A stretch of 64,000 bases of DNA from Salinarimonas sp. (GTDB lineage Bacteria > Pseudomonadota > Alphaproteobacteria > Rhizobiales > Beijerinckiaceae): contig JAFIEI010000014.1 in assembly GCA_020832565.1 (NCBI GenBank), positions 1 through 64,000 of the forward strand. Direction: 5' to 3'. A program made the translations under genes and the position numbers. Under the pieces are notes generated by a model that saw nothing but the letters and a program-made list of their open reading frames with translations, was not told the origin of the DNA and did no database searches. This document shows, piece by piece, positions 23,534 to 34,534 of this stretch. Position 1 is the stretch's first letter. Each line of letters starts with the position of its first letter.

Positions 23534-24159
23534 CTTTCGTGCTCGGCCTCACCGGTTCCATCGGGATGGGCAAGTCGACCACTGCGGAATTGTTCCGCGA
23601 GGCGGGCTGCCCCGTGCACGATTCGGATGCCACGGTGCATGCGCTCTACGGCGGCGAAGCCGTCGCCCCGGTCGAGGAAGCGTTCCCGGGCACCGTGCGC
23701 GACGGGCGTATCGATCGCACCTTGCTGGGCGAACGGGTGATCGGCGACGACGGCGCGATGAAGCGGCTCGAAGCCATCGTGCACCCGCTCGTGGCCGCAC
23801 GGCGCGATGCCTTCCTCGCGAAGGCACATGCCGCGCGGGCGCCGGTGGCGGTACTGGATATTCCGCTGCTCTTCGAGACGGGCGGCGAGCGCCATTGCGA
23901 CGCGATCGTGGTGGTCAGCGCGCCGGAAGCCGTCCAGCGCGAACGGGTTCTGGGTCGGGCCGGGATGACCTTGGAGCGCTTCGAAACGATCCTCGCGCGG
24001 CAATTGCCCGATGCGCAAAAGCGCGCGCGGGCGCATTTCGTTGTGGATACGAGCCGTGGCGTCCCTGCCGCACACCGGCAGGTTCGCGATATCCTGCGCG
24101 CGCTCGCGGGCCGGCAGGGTCGTTCACCTGACGGTTACGCGTCGCACGGATCGGAGTGA
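23530..24159 (+). CDS. coaE: Dephospho-CoA kinase
   Basis: [37 protein letters not shown]; overlaps the aroE stop. Confidence 0.96.
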   Translation: MTFVLGLTGSIGMGKSTTAELFREAGCPVHDSDATVHALYGGEAVAPVEEAFPGTVRDGRIDRTLLGERVIGDDGAMKRLEAIVHPLVAARRDAFLAKAHAARAPVAVLDIPLLFETGGERHCDAIVVVSAPEAVQRERVLGRAGMTLERFETILARQLPDAQKRARAHFVVDTSRGVPAAHRQVRDILRALAGRQGRSPDGYASHGSE

Positions 24160-24163
24160 GAGC

Positions 24164-24868
24164 ATGCTGCGTGAAATCGTCCTCGATACCGAGACCACCG
24201 GCACCGACCATGCGGCGGGCGACCGGGTGATCGAGATCGGCTGTGTCGAGATGATCAACCACATCCCGACCGGCGAGAGCTACCACGTCTATATCAATCC
24301 CCAATGCCCGGTTTCCGCCGGTGCGCTTGCGGTTCACGGTCTCTCCGACGAATTTCTGGCCGACAAGCCGCTCTTTGCCGATATCGCCGATTCCTTCGTC
24401 GCCTTCATCCGCGATGCCCGGCTCGTCATTCACAATGCGCCCTTCGATGTCGGCTTCCTCAATGCGGAATTCAGGCGCACCGGGCACGAACTCATCGGCA
24501 TGGAAAACGTGCTCGACACGCTCTCCATGGCCCGGCGCAAGCATCCCGGCGCGCCCAACAATCTCGATGCCCTGTGCAACCGCTACAATATCGACAATAC
24601 CCGTCGCACCAAGCACGGGGCGCTGCTCGACGCGGAAATCCTCGCGGAGGTCTATATCGAACTGATCGGCGGCAAGCAGACCGATCTCGGCCTCGCGGTG
24701 ACACAGGCCCGCGCCGAAGTGCTCGGGAGCGAGGCGCGGGCCGGTGCCCCGCGCGAGCGCCGCGTCCCGCCCCCGCGCCTCACTGATGCGGAGCGCGAGG
24801 CACATGCCCGCTTCCTCGCCGATTTCAAGGGCGACCCGATCTGGCAGGACTACATCTCCCGCCCCTGA
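24164..24868 (+). CDS. dnaQ: DNA polymerase III epsilon subunit
   Basis: MLREIVLDTETTGTDHAAGDRVIEIGCVEM; Exo motifs; C-terminal tail. Confidence 0.95.
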   Translation: MLREIVLDTETTGTDHAAGDRVIEIGCVEMINHIPTGESYHVYINPQCPVSAGALAVHGLSDEFLADKPLFADIADSFVAFIRDARLVIHNAPFDVGFLNAEFRRTGHELIGMENVLDTLSMARRKHPGAPNNLDALCNRYNIDNTRRTKHGALLDAEILAEVYIELIGGKQTDLGLAVTQARAEVLGSEARAGAPRERRVPPPRLTDAEREAHARFLADFKGDPIWQDYISRP

Positions 24869-24984
24869 ATCGCGGAATCCTACGGGTTGTTGCGGGTTGA
24901 ACCGACCCGGTCGCGCATGCCCTATGGGCAATACGCGCCGGGGCAAACGCCTCGGCCGGATCGACGTCATGAAGGGGGACGATC

Positions 24985-26493
24985 ATGACCGGACAAGCCG
25001 GAACCGGGGAAAATCAGGCCATCGACACCGCCCGGAATGCTCCGGGGCGAGCGCCACCGGATGCTCCGCTGATCGGACTGAGCGGGCGCGCCCTCGCGCT
25101 CGGCTATGTCGTGATCGTCGCTCTCGGCCTCGCACTGGCCGTTGCTGCGGGTATTCCGCCGGATCATTCCTGGGGCGAAGCGGCGACGGCACTCGGCATC
25201 ATCGCGCTTGCCATGATGGCCCTGCAATTCCTCTCCTCCGGCCGGTTTCGCGGCCTGACCGGGCGGATCGGCATCGATCGGTCGATCGCCTTTCACCGCT
25301 GGGCTGCGCGGATACTGCTGATCGCGGTGGTTCTGCACCCCCTGCTCTATACCGTGCCGACTTTCATGGCCGATCCGGCGCGCGGTTTCGACCGGCTCGG
25401 CATGATGTTTCTGGGCGAGCGCGCCCGTACCGGGCTGATCGCCTGGCTCGCCGTCATCGCGATCGTGCTGCTCGCCGTGCTGCGCGACCGCTTGCGCATG
25501 CCCTACGAGGCCTGGCGCGGGCTGCATGCGCTGCTGGGCGCCGTCGCCCTCGGCTTCGGCACTGCCCATGCCCTGGCGGTGGGCACCTATGCCGGCGCCG
25601 TGCCGATGCAGATCTACTGGTACGCGCTCGCAGGAGCGGCGCTCGCCTCCCTCGTCGTGGTGCATGTCTGGCGGGGCCTGTCCTTCCGGCGCGATCCCTG
25701 GCGGCTGGTGAGCACCGTTCAGAAAGCACGCGGCCTGTGGGAGCTGACCTTTCACCGGATCAACGGGCGCCCGTTTCCCTATCGCGCCGGCCAGTTCGTC
25801 TGGCTCGCCACCGCCCCGCGCCGCCATACGCTGTTCGACCATCCGTTTTCCATTGCATCGAGCCCCCGCGAGCGCGATCTGCGCCTGATCATCAAGGAGG
25901 CGGGTGACTATACCGGGCGCATCGGCGCGTTGCCCCGGGACACGCTTGCCGGAATCGACGGCCCCCACGGCGCCTTCACGGCCACCGACAAGGATGCCGA
26001 TGCGATCCTGCTTCTGGCCGGCGGCGTCGGGATCGCGCCGATCATGGGGCTCCTGCGCGACTTCGCCCATGCCGGCGAAACCCGTCCGATCCGCGTCATC
26101 GTCGCCGCCGGCACCGCCGATCGGCTGGTGGGTCGCGCGGAAATCGAGGCCATGCGCGACAAGCTCGACCTGAACGCATGGTTCGTGCTGGACAGCCCGC
26201 CGGATGACTGGGACGGCGAGACCGGTATCGTCGACGAGGCTCTGCTGAAGCGTGCCCTCGAAGGATTGCCCCTTGCGCGCACGCTCTCCATGGCCTGCGG
26301 CCCGACCGCCTTCATGACCAGCACCGCCGATACGCTGATCGATCTCGGCCTCGACCGCGACAACGTGCATTACGAACGCTTCGATTACGACGAAGGCGCC
26401 CTGTCACGCCTCGATATCGCCCAGCGCTGGCGTTTCCGCGCCCTGGGTGCCGCGCTTCTGGTGGGGACGCTGGCTTTCGCGCTGCGGGGCTAG
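24985..26493 (+). CDS. Ferric reductase-like transmembrane / FAD-NAD(P)-binding oxidoreductase
   Basis: N-terminal TM domain with HRWAARILLIAVVLHPLLY; FAD motif LFDHPFSIASSP; NAD motif LLAGGVGIAPIMGLLRD. Confidence 0.85.
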   Translation: MTGQAGTGENQAIDTARNAPGRAPPDAPLIGLSGRALALGYVVIVALGLALAVAAGIPPDHSWGEAATALGIIALAMMALQFLSSGRFRGLTGRIGIDRSIAFHRWAARILLIAVVLHPLLYTVPTFMADPARGFDRLGMMFLGERARTGLIAWLAVIAIVLLAVLRDRLRMPYEAWRGLHALLGAVALGFGTAHALAVGTYAGAVPMQIYWYALAGAALASLVVVHVWRGLSFRRDPWRLVSTVQKARGLWELTFHRINGRPFPYRAGQFVWLATAPRRHTLFDHPFSIASSPRERDLRLIIKEAGDYTGRIGALPRDTLAGIDGPHGAFTATDKDADAILLLAGGVGIAPIMGLLRDFAHAGETRPIRVIVAAGTADRLVGRAEIEAMRDKLDLNAWFVLDSPPDDWDGETGIVDEALLKRALEGLPLARTLSMACGPTAFMTSTADTLIDLGLDRDNVHYERFDYDEGALSRLDIAQRWRFRALGAALLVGTLAFALRG

Positions 26494-26736
26494 CATTTCA
26501 TTCCGTCAGGTGGCTACCAGGTGACGGACGAATCGATGCGGCGGAACAGAGTTTCAGCGCGCCCCGTCATGAGCGCGCACTGGCATTTGCATACGCAGGA
26601 AACGGGCCGCAACGTCCGGGGCGTGCCATCAAGGAATACGGCTCTAATAATAACAATTTTGGCGTGTTTCATGATTCGTGTGCTACTGCGGAATCTGTCG
26701 ATCAAAGATTTCTAGTTGCCGCGACAGGGTATTCCG

Positions 26737-28506
26737 ATGTCAAGCTCCGCGCTGCCTGCTTTCCATTCTACGACGATCAAAGATGCCCTTATGCGTCTGT
26801 TCCCTTTTGGAACCCGCACGATTCAGGGGCAGATCGATAAATTTCCGCTGATTCCCAGTGATCTTTTCGCGGGTGCCGCCTTTTTGATCGAACATGGCGA
26901 CCTCTATCGCCGGATCGCGCCCGAGGGTCCGCAATCAAACGCCACGGGGGTTCGGTTTTCCTTGACACCGGAAGAGCGCCGAAGCTGCGAAACCATCGGG
27001 GAAGAATGGATCAAGACGTTTCGTGAGGAAAATTTCAAGCTGTTAAACGCACAGGCGATACAGGCCTATTGGGATGTCCTGATCAAGCATCAGGCTGAAC
27101 CGCTTCGCCCGGGCGAGAAGCTGTCTGACGCAAGTGTCGAGATATGTCATGCAGCGATGGCCCTTCTCGTGATTTCCGACCGTGCCTGCCATGAAATCGG
27201 ATTTCGTTCGCGCGAGCCGGACTGGTTCTCGCTATTCACGCGCGGTGAAACCCTGAACCATCAAAGCACCATTGAAGACGAGATCAACAACGACCGCTGG
27301 CACGTCCGCAACCGAGCCTTTAACGATACCATCTGTATCGTGGCGGATCAGCAGGTAGCCCGGGTGCTCCCCAAATCGCGGACGCCTGCCGTGGGCTGTA
27401 CCATGCGGACACTGACCGAGAACCTCGCACTGCTCCCGCCGAGCGGCGGCGTCAATATGCACTGGTTCCATCCCGTCGGCGACCCGAAGCACGATGGCAA
27501 TGCCCTCAATGTGCTTGCGATACCGTACCCGTATCGGATTGCCGCCTCCGACTTCAAGCCGGGCAACCGCAATATCGCCGAGCCGGACGGGTCATGGAAC
27601 TGGTTTGCGCTGACGCAAAGCTGGCTTCCCACTAACAAGAAGGCCGTCGCACAATTCGTTCTGGAGTTGATCCGGGAAGCTGAAAAGGATTGCGGCACCG
27701 TCCACGGGGTCGTTTTCCCCGAATATGCGCTGAACTGGGAAACCTACTCGGAACTTGTGCAACATATCCGGACCGATGCCCCAGGCGTCGAATTCATCGT
27801 TGCCGGCTCATCCGGCGATGAGGAGGGAGCAAAAGGCAACTTTGTCCTGACGACCACCTTCGAGGAAGCGAAGCAGGAACGCAAGGCGCTGACTTATTCA
27901 CGGGCGAAGCATCACCGCTGGCGCCTGGACAAGGCACAGATCAAGGAATACGGCCTTGCTTCAGCACTCGACCCGCATGTTCTCTGGTGGGAGGATATTG
28001 CCATCGAACCACGCAAGGTCGGGCTCACGGCCTTCCGGAAGCGTTCGATCTTCAGCACGTTGATCTGTGAGGATCTCGCCCGCAGCGAGCCATGCCACAG
28101 CGCGGTGCGTTCAGTGGGCCCCAATCTGGTCTTCGTGCTTCTGATGGACGGGCCGCAGATTGCCAATCGCTGGTCTGCCCGCTACGCCACGTCGCTCGCC
28201 GATGATCCTGGCTGCGCAGTGCTGACCCTCACCTGCAAGGGGCTGATCCAACGGGTCAACACAATGGGGCGGCGTCCGCAGAACAATGCCGTAGCGTTGT
28301 GGAAGGACGACGTGAACAGTGTCAGTTCCCTCGACCTTCCGAACGGTGCTGCGGCCCTGCTTCTCACCCTATCGGCAGAAAGCACGCGGGAAGCGACGCT
28401 CGACGGTCGGAAGACAGCGGCAGCCGCCGCGTGGCGGTATCACAGTCACGTTCCGATATTTCCGAATGAAAAAGCGAAACAAGCTCTGTCGGGGAATGCG
28501 CCCTGA
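26737..28506 (+). CDS. Stand-alone divergent nitrilase/carbon-nitrogen hydrolase superfamily protein with ~300-aa uncharacterised N-terminal region
   Basis: 590 aa; candidate triad E329 (VVFPEYALNW), K391 (YSRAKHHRWRL), C444 (STLICEDLARSEP). The N-terminal region matches no family I recognise. Confidence 0.75.
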   Translation: MSSSALPAFHSTTIKDALMRLFPFGTRTIQGQIDKFPLIPSDLFAGAAFLIEHGDLYRRIAPEGPQSNATGVRFSLTPEERRSCETIGEEWIKTFREENFKLLNAQAIQAYWDVLIKHQAEPLRPGEKLSDASVEICHAAMALLVISDRACHEIGFRSREPDWFSLFTRGETLNHQSTIEDEINNDRWHVRNRAFNDTICIVADQQVARVLPKSRTPAVGCTMRTLTENLALLPPSGGVNMHWFHPVGDPKHDGNALNVLAIPYPYRIAASDFKPGNRNIAEPDGSWNWFALTQSWLPTNKKAVAQFVLELIREAEKDCGTVHGVVFPEYALNWETYSELVQHIRTDAPGVEFIVAGSSGDEEGAKGNFVLTTTFEEAKQERKALTYSRAKHHRWRLDKAQIKEYGLASALDPHVLWWEDIAIEPRKVGLTAFRKRSIFSTLICEDLARSEPCHSAVRSVGPNLVFVLLMDGPQIANRWSARYATSLADDPGCAVLTLTCKGLIQRVNTMGRRPQNNAVALWKDDVNSVSSLDLPNGAAALLLTLSAESTREATLDGRKTAAAAAWRYHSHVPIFPNEKAKQALSGNAP

Positions 28507-28560
28507 GCGCAATCCTGAAAGCCTGGTTAAACGACAGCCTTGGCTTCCCTCTGCCCAGGT

Positions 28561-28794
28561 TCAATGCGAGCCGGACTGTGACGAGGCCTGCGTTCCATCC
28601 CCGGCGTTTCGGCTGTGGCCATTGTCCGTTTCAAACGCGGCATGGGTCCGCTCGACCTGTGCGCGCGCAAAACTCCTGTAAACGTCCGGGTCAATGCCGA
28701 TAGCGCGAAACAGCTCATCGGCTCTACGGCGCTCCTCGTCCGAGAAACGATCCCGTTCAACCTCTGATACCCAGTTCCGTTTGTCCTGCGTCAT
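28561..28794 (-). CDS. Small hypothetical protein (77 aa)
   Basis: MTQDKRNWVSEVERDRFSDEERRRADELFRAIGIDPDVYRSFARAQVERTHAAFE...; plausible hydrophilic helical composition; competing minus frame 28527-28760 looks less natural. Confidence 0.55.
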   Translation of the reverse strand: MTQDKRNWVSEVERDRFSDEERRRADELFRAIGIDPDVYRSFARAQVERTHAAFETDNGHSRNAGDGTQASSQSGSH

Positions 28795-28968
28795 GGACTG
28801 TTACTCCCCTGATAATGTTATTTGAAATGTCATTTAAAACCGCTTCTGCAAAAACGCGTCGCTCATTGCGAATCACTTTCGCCCGTTTAGACCGAACTTG
28901 TCACGCAATTTCAACGCACATTCTCGCGATAGCGCGACGCCAGCATACCATCATCACGTTCCAGCCCC

Positions 28969-28983
28969 TTAACACCGGGTTAA
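28969..28983. promoter_or_regulatory. CtrA-box-like TTAA-N7-TTAA
   Basis: ttaacaccgggttaa; exact half-sites with 7-nt spacing in the intergenic region between ccmB and the 28561-28794 gene. Confidence 0.45.
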
Positions 28984-29025
28984 TCAGCGTCTTTGTGGAG
29001 GCGCATTGTGCCGTTCCCACAATCG

Positions 29026-29694
29026 TCACTCACCCTGTTTCAACGCCGCAGCCGCCGCGATGGTTGCAATCAGGCCGCTGATCAGGGTGATCGCCATCAG
29101 GATCAGGAAGGGGGTCGTGAAGGGTACCGTGCCGCCGCGCGCGGCATTGGCGGCCGAGACGCCGAAGATCAGGGTGGGGATCATCAGGGGCAGCACCAGG
29201 ATCGAGAGGATCAGCCCGCCGCGCCGGATCGAGGCAGTGAGCGCCGCGCCCACGGCACCGATGAAGGTCAGGGCGGGGGTGCCGACCAGCAGCGTCGCGG
29301 CAACGGCGAGCATGCCGACCCCGTCGAGGGCGACGAGCAGGCCGAAAACCGGCGAGAGCAGGGCAAGCGGCGCACCCGTCGTCAACCAATGCGCCGTCAC
29401 CTTCGCCAGCACCATCGCCGGCAGCGGCAGCGGCGAGGCGGTGATCAGATCGAGCGAACCGTCTTCCTCGTCGGCCTGAAACAGCCGGTCGAGCCCGATC
29501 AGCGTGGAGAGCACGGCCGCGATCCACAGGATCGCCGGGCCGATCCGCGAGAGCAGGTTGAGATCGGGCCCGAGCGCGAAGGGGACGAGCGTCAGGATCA
29601 TCAGGAAGAAAACGAGCCCCATCACGCCCGATCCGCCGATGCGCGAGGCAAGGCGCAGGTCGCGTGCGAGCAGGGCAAGGAAGGCGCGTGTCAC
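29026..29694 (-). CDS. ccmB: Heme exporter protein CcmB
   Basis: 222 aa; FLALLARDLRLASRIGGSGVMGLVFFLMILTLVPFALGP typical of CcmB; downstream of ccmA. Confidence 0.95.
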   Translation of the reverse strand: MTRAFLALLARDLRLASRIGGSGVMGLVFFLMILTLVPFALGPDLNLLSRIGPAILWIAAVLSTLIGLDRLFQADEEDGSLDLITASPLPLPAMVLAKVTAHWLTTGAPLALLSPVFGLLVALDGVGMLAVAATLLVGTPALTFIGAVGAALTASIRRGGLILSILVLPLMIPTLIFGVSAANAARGGTVPFTTPFLILMAITLISGLIATIAAAAALKQGE

Positions 29695-30461
29695 GGGAAA
29701 GGCCTCCCGGCGGCGGGAGCGGGCGCAGCCTGACCGGGCCGATCATCCCACATATCCCAATCATCCCAGCCGTCACCGGGATCATCCTCGGAACCGGCTG
29801 CGCTCTGCTCGGGAGCCGGCGGCGCGATGGCGAGGCTCTGCGCTTCATCGAGCGGCAGCGGCAGATGCGTCGCCGCGATAATGATGCCGCCCGCCGCGCG
29901 ATGCGCGCGCATCAGATCATGAAGCATCTCCTGGGAGGCGGCATCGAGGGCGGAGGTCGGCTCGTCGAGCAGCCAGATCGGGCGATGCGCGACGAGCAGC
30001 CGCGCCAGCGCCACCCGCCGGCGCTGGCCGGCGGAGAGATAGGCAACCGGCATCTCCGCCACATGCGGCAGACCGACCCGCTCCAGCGCCTCACCGGGCG
30101 CGAGCCGCGCATCGCCGAGCATCGCGGCGGCAAAGGCGAGGTTTTCGCGGGCCGTCAGGGCCGTCTTCAGCCCGTCGCGATGGGCGATCCAGTGTAGCCG
30201 CTCGGGCAATGTCGCCTCACCGGCACCCTCGAGCGCAACATCGCCTGCAGCCGCGCGCAGCCGCCCGGCGAGAATCGCCAGAAGCGTCGACTTGCCGGCG
30301 CCGTTGCGCCCGGTCACGAGCAAGGCGTCGCCCGGGCGAAGATCGAAATCGAGCCCGGAGAAGATCAGCCGCCCCGAGCGGCGGCAGGCGAGCCCGCGTG
30401 CGATGAGGCGCAGGGACGGGCCGGAGCCACCCAGTGCGTTTCCCGGTAAATCGCTGCTCAC
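29691..30461 (-). CDS. ccmA: Heme exporter ATP-binding protein CcmA (GTG start)
   Basis: LLVTGRNGAGKSTLLAILAGRL Walker A, YLSAGQRRRVALARLLV signature, WLLDEPTSALD Walker B; GTG start inferred at 30461. Confidence 0.93.
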   Translation of the reverse strand: MSSDLPGNALGGSGPSLRLIARGLACRRSGRLIFSGLDFDLRPGDALLVTGRNGAGKSTLLAILAGRLRAAAGDVALEGAGEATLPERLHWIAHRDGLKTALTARENLAFAAAMLGDARLAPGEALERVGLPHVAEMPVAYLSAGQRRRVALARLLVAHRPIWLLDEPTSALDAASQEMLHDLMRAHRAAGGIIIAATHLPLPLDEAQSLAIAPPAPEQSAAGSEDDPGDGWDDWDMWDDRPGQAAPAPAAGRPFP

Positions 30462-31198
30462 TGCGTATCCCGCGCGCCGAAAATGGCGCTGCCGATGCGC
30501 ACATGGGTGGCGCCGAGCTGGATCGCTGCGGCGTAATCGGCGCTCATGCCCATGGAAAGCGCACTCACATGGTTGCGTTGCGCGATCTCGCGCAGGAAGG
30601 CGAAATGCGGGGACGGGGGTTCGTCGAAAGGCGGGATACACATCAGCCCGTCGATCGAAAGCCCGTATTCGTCGCGGCAGGCGGCGATGAAGGCATCGGC
30701 ATCGGCGGGCGCGACGCCGCCCTTCTGGGCCTCCTCCCCGGTATTCACCTGCACGAACAGGCGCGGGATACGGGCTCCGGCCTCGCGCGCCTTGCCGATT
30801 TCCTTGGCCAGCGCCTTCGCCAGCGAGGGCCGGTCGAGGCTTTCGATCACATCGTAGAGCGCCACCGCCTCGCGGGCCTTGTTGGATTGCAGGGGCCCGA
30901 TCAGATGCAGCTCGACATCCGGAAAACGCTCGCGCAGGGACGGCCATTTTCCGGCGGTTTCCTGCACGTAGTTCTCGCCGAAGATCCGATGCCCGGCTTC
31001 CAGCACCGGCAAGATGGTCTCGGCGGGAAAGGTCTTGGAGACGGCCACGAGCGTGACCTTGCCGGGCTCGCGCCCGCAATCATGCGCCGCCCGCGCCACG
31101 CTCGCACGGACCTCCTCGAAGCGCGCGATCACATCCTGATCAGCCATGAGCTCCATCTCTCTCTGCTGCCTTCCTGCGATGCAGCGCTGCAGGGGCAT
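30458..31198 (-). CDS. YggS-family pyridoxal phosphate homeostasis protein
   Basis: [59 protein letters not shown]. Confidence 0.95.
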   Translation of the reverse strand: MPLQRCIAGRQQREMELMADQDVIARFEEVRASVARAAHDCGREPGKVTLVAVSKTFPAETILPVLEAGHRIFGENYVQETAGKWPSLRERFPDVELHLIGPLQSNKAREAVALYDVIESLDRPSLAKALAKEIGKAREAGARIPRLFVQVNTGEEAQKGGVAPADADAFIAACRDEYGLSIDGLMCIPPFDEPPSPHFAFLREIAQRNHVSALSMGMSADYAAAIQLGATHVRIGSAIFGARDTQ

Positions 31199-31323
31199 TT
31201 TTCATCGATCCCGGGCCTCGGGCGTTGACCCGAGGGCGCAATCATGTCCTAGTCCGCACACGTCAAGCGGCGCAAGTCGCGTTTCCCCAACTTATACCGA
31301 TCAGGCGGCAAATCGAGCCCACA

Positions 31324-33942
31324 ATGAAGGCCGAGCGTTACAACCCCAAAGAATCCGAGCCGAAATGGCAGAGCGCGTGGAACGAGAAGGATCTCTTTCG
31401 CACCCGCAACGACGATCCCCGCGAAAAATACTACGTGCTGGAGATGTTTCCCTACCCGTCAGGGCGCATTCATATGGGGCACGTGCGTAATTACGCGATG
31501 GGTGACGTGGTCGCGCGCTACAAGCGCGCCAAGGGCTTCAACGTCCTGCATCCAATGGGCTGGGACGCTTTCGGCATGCCGGCAGAGAATGCGGCAATGC
31601 AGAACAAGGTCCATCCCAAGGAATGGACCTATGCCAACATCGCCACCATGCGCGACCAGCTCAAATCCATGGGCCTCTCGCTCGACTGGAGCCGCGAAAT
31701 CGCCACCTGCGATCCGGCCTATTACCGCCACCAGCAGGCCATGTTCCTCGCCTTCCTCGAGGCGGGTCTCGTCGATCGCAAGACGGCGAAGGTGAACTGG
31801 GACCCGGTCGATCAGACCGTGCTCGCCAACGAGCAGGTGATCGACGGGCGCGGCTGGCGCTCCGGTGCGCTGGTCGAGCAGCGCGAGTTGACGCAATGGT
31901 TCTTCCGCATCACCGATTACGCCGAGGATCTACTCGATGCGATCGATGGTCTGGAGCGCTGGCCGGAGAAGGTGCGCACCATGCAGCGCAACTGGATCGG
32001 CCGCTCTGAAGGCCTGTCGATCCGCTTCGCGCTGGAGGCCGGTGCGCCCGGGGGCATCGACGAGCTCGAAGTCTTCACCACGCGTCCCGATACGCTCTAC
32101 GGCGCACGCTTCATGGCGGTGGCGCCCGATCATCCGCTGGCGCGCAAGCTCGCGCAGAACAATGCCGAACTCGCTGAATTCATTGCCGAATGCAAGCGCA
32201 TGGGCACTTCCGCCGAGGCTATCGAGAAGGCCGAGAAACGCGGCTTCGATACCGGCCTGCGCGCCGTGCATCCCTTCGATCCGTCCTGGACGCTGCCGGT
32301 CTATGTGGCCAATTTCATCCTGATGGATTACGGCACCGGCGCCATTTTCGGCTGCCCCGCCCATGACCAGCGCGACCTCGATTTCGCCAATCGATACGGG
32401 CTCGGCAATACCGTCGTGGTGGCCCCCGAAGGCGCCGATCCGGCAGCGTTCACCGTGACTGATGAGGCCTATATCGGCGAAGGCCGGCTGGTAAATTCGC
32501 ATTTCCTCGACGGGATGAGCATCGCAGAGGCCAAGGAAGCCGTCGCATCGCGCCTCGAATCCGAGATGCAGGGCGGGAGCCCAGTTGCCACCCGCAAGGT
32601 CAATTTCCGCCTGCGCGACTGGGGCATCTCGCGCCAGCGCTACTGGGGCTGCCCGATCCCGGTGATCCATTGCGACACTTGCGGCACGGTGCCGGTTCCT
32701 ACCGAGCAGCTGCCCGTGGCGCTGCCGGACGATATCGATTTCGAGAAACCCGGCAATCCGCTGGACAGGCACCCCACCTGGAAGCATTGCAAATGCCCGA
32801 AATGCGGGGCGGATGCGCGCCGCGAGACGGATACGATGGATACCTTCGTCGATTCGTCCTGGTATTTCGCCCGCTTCACCGATCCCGCGCTCACGGACAA
32901 GCCCACCGAGAAGGCGACGGCCGATGCCTGGCTGCCGGTCAACCAGTATATCGGCGGGATCGAGCATGCGATCCTGCATCTGCTCTATTCGCGCTTCTTC
33001 ACCCGCGCCATGCGCAAGGTCGGTCTGGTAGGGCTCGACGAGCCCTTTGCCGGCTTGTTCACGCAGGGCATGGTGGTGCACGAGACCTACAAGGACGCAA
33101 AGGGCGCCTGGCTGCTGCCCAACGAGATCCGCATCGAGAGCGGCGATGGCGGGCGCAAGGCCATCCATCTGGAGAGCGGGGCGGAAGTCTCGATCGGTTC
33201 GATCGAGAAGATGTCCAAATCCAAGAAGAACGTGGTCGATCCAGACGACATCATCGCTTCCTACGGGGCCGATACGGCGCGCTGGTTCATGCTCTCCGAT
33301 TCGCCTCCCGAGCGCGACGTGATCTGGACCGAAGAGGGCGTTCAGGGCGCATGGCGCTTCGTCCAGCGGGTCTGGCGGCTGGTCAATGACAGTGCCGCTA
33401 CGGCTGCTCCGGCGTCAGTTCCGGCGGAATTCTCCGAGGCGGCGCTCGGCCTGCGCAAGGCGACGCATCGCACCCTCGCCGCAGTCGAAGACGCTGTCGA
33501 AAACCTGCGTTTCAATGTCGCGGTCGCCAAGATCTATGAGCTCGCCAATGCGATTTCCGGCACCGTGGCCACGAAGCAGGATGTCACTGCGGCAGACATG
33601 GCCTTTGTCCAGCATGAGGCGCTGCGGGTACTCGTACAGCTGATCGCACCGATGATGCCGCATCTCGCCGAGGAATGCTGGTCGGCGCTCGGCTGCGACG
33701 GGCTCGTCGCCGAGCAGAACTGGCCGCTTGTCGAGGCAGCGCTTTTGGTGGAAGATTCGATCACTCTTCCGGTTCAGGTCAACGGGAAGAAACGCGGCGA
33801 TGTCACCGTGGCCCGCGACGCCGATGCAAAAAGCATCGAGGAAGCGGTACTGGCGCTCGAGGGCGTCCAGCGCGCCATGGATGGCAAACCCGCGAGGAAG
33901 GTGATCGTCGTGCCGCAAAGGATCGTCAATGTCGTCGTCTGA
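31324..33942 (+). CDS. leuS: Leucyl-tRNA synthetase
   Basis: [33 protein letters not shown] (HIGH); [15 protein letters not shown] (KMSKS). Confidence 0.98.
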   Translation: MKAERYNPKESEPKWQSAWNEKDLFRTRNDDPREKYYVLEMFPYPSGRIHMGHVRNYAMGDVVARYKRAKGFNVLHPMGWDAFGMPAENAAMQNKVHPKEWTYANIATMRDQLKSMGLSLDWSREIATCDPAYYRHQQAMFLAFLEAGLVDRKTAKVNWDPVDQTVLANEQVIDGRGWRSGALVEQRELTQWFFRITDYAEDLLDAIDGLERWPEKVRTMQRNWIGRSEGLSIRFALEAGAPGGIDELEVFTTRPDTLYGARFMAVAPDHPLARKLAQNNAELAEFIAECKRMGTSAEAIEKAEKRGFDTGLRAVHPFDPSWTLPVYVANFILMDYGTGAIFGCPAHDQRDLDFANRYGLGNTVVVAPEGADPAAFTVTDEAYIGEGRLVNSHFLDGMSIAEAKEAVASRLESEMQGGSPVATRKVNFRLRDWGISRQRYWGCPIPVIHCDTCGTVPVPTEQLPVALPDDIDFEKPGNPLDRHPTWKHCKCPKCGADARRETDTMDTFVDSSWYFARFTDPALTDKPTEKATADAWLPVNQYIGGIEHAILHLLYSRFFTRAMRKVGLVGLDEPFAGLFTQGMVVHETYKDAKGAWLLPNEIRIESGDGGRKAIHLESGAEVSIGSIEKMSKSKKNVVDPDDIIASYGADTARWFMLSDSPPERDVIWTEEGVQGAWRFVQRVWRLVNDSAATAAPASVPAEFSEAALGLRKATHRTLAAVEDAVENLRFNVAVAKIYELANAISGTVATKQDVTAADMAFVQHEALRVLVQLIAPMMPHLAEECWSALGCDGLVAEQNWPLVEAALLVEDSITLPVQVNGKKRGDVTVARDADAKSIEEAVLALEGVQRAMDGKPARKVIVVPQRIVNVVV

Positions 33943-34534
33943 GCCGATTACGAACCGCAAGGCACCATTGTCGGCGGGATTGCGCAGAAACTGGCGACTG
34001 GCGATGGTTGCCGGCGCTGCTCTGGCCCTTGCCGGCTGCTTCACACCGCTCTACGCGCCGACTGCGGGCATGCCGGGCGGGGTCGCCGAGGAGCTCAAAC
34101 TCGTTGATGTCGGGAGCGTTCGAGTCAGCGGTGGCGACGACGCCATGGCGCATGAGTTGCGCAGCGAGCTCATATTCGCGTTGGACGGCGATCGCACCGA
34201 AGTCCTGGAGAAGCGCTATCGTCTCACTGCCGAGGTCCGCACGCGTCAAAGTTCACCGATCATCAGCACGTCCACGGGGCGGGCTGCGTCGGGCGCGATC
34301 AATGCCAGGGTCTCGTGGCAGATCATGGACATCGATACCGAGCGTGTCGTGCTGAGCGGACAGCAGAATGGCGACGCGAGTTTCGATCGAACCGACCAGC
34401 GTTTTGCAGCTTTGCGCGCACGCCGCGACGCCGAGCAGCGGCTGGCGCGTCAGCTGGCCCGACAGGTTGCTACGCAAATCGCGATCGATTTCCGGACGGG
34501 GCGGCATCAGACGGGTTCCGCCGGCGGCAGCTGA
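33929..34534 (+). CDS. lptE: LPS-assembly lipoprotein LptE-like
   Basis: Lipobox [14 protein letters not shown]; between leuS and holA as in other alphaproteobacteria. Confidence 0.85.
   Translation: MSSSEPITNRKAPLSAGLRRNWRLAMVAGAALALAGCFTPLYAPTAGMPGGVAEELKLVDVGSVRVSGGDDAMAHELRSELIFALDGDRTEVLEKRYRLTAEVRTRQSSPIISTSTGRAASGAINARVSWQIMDIDTERVVLSGQQNGDASFDRTDQRFAALRARRDAEQRLARQLARQVATQIAIDFRTGRHQTGSAGGS

Noticed and set aside
26521-26715. 64-aa ORF before the nitrilase gene, also open on the opposite strand
   Set aside because: Short, open on both strands, no RBS or conserved pattern; could not be supported as a gene.
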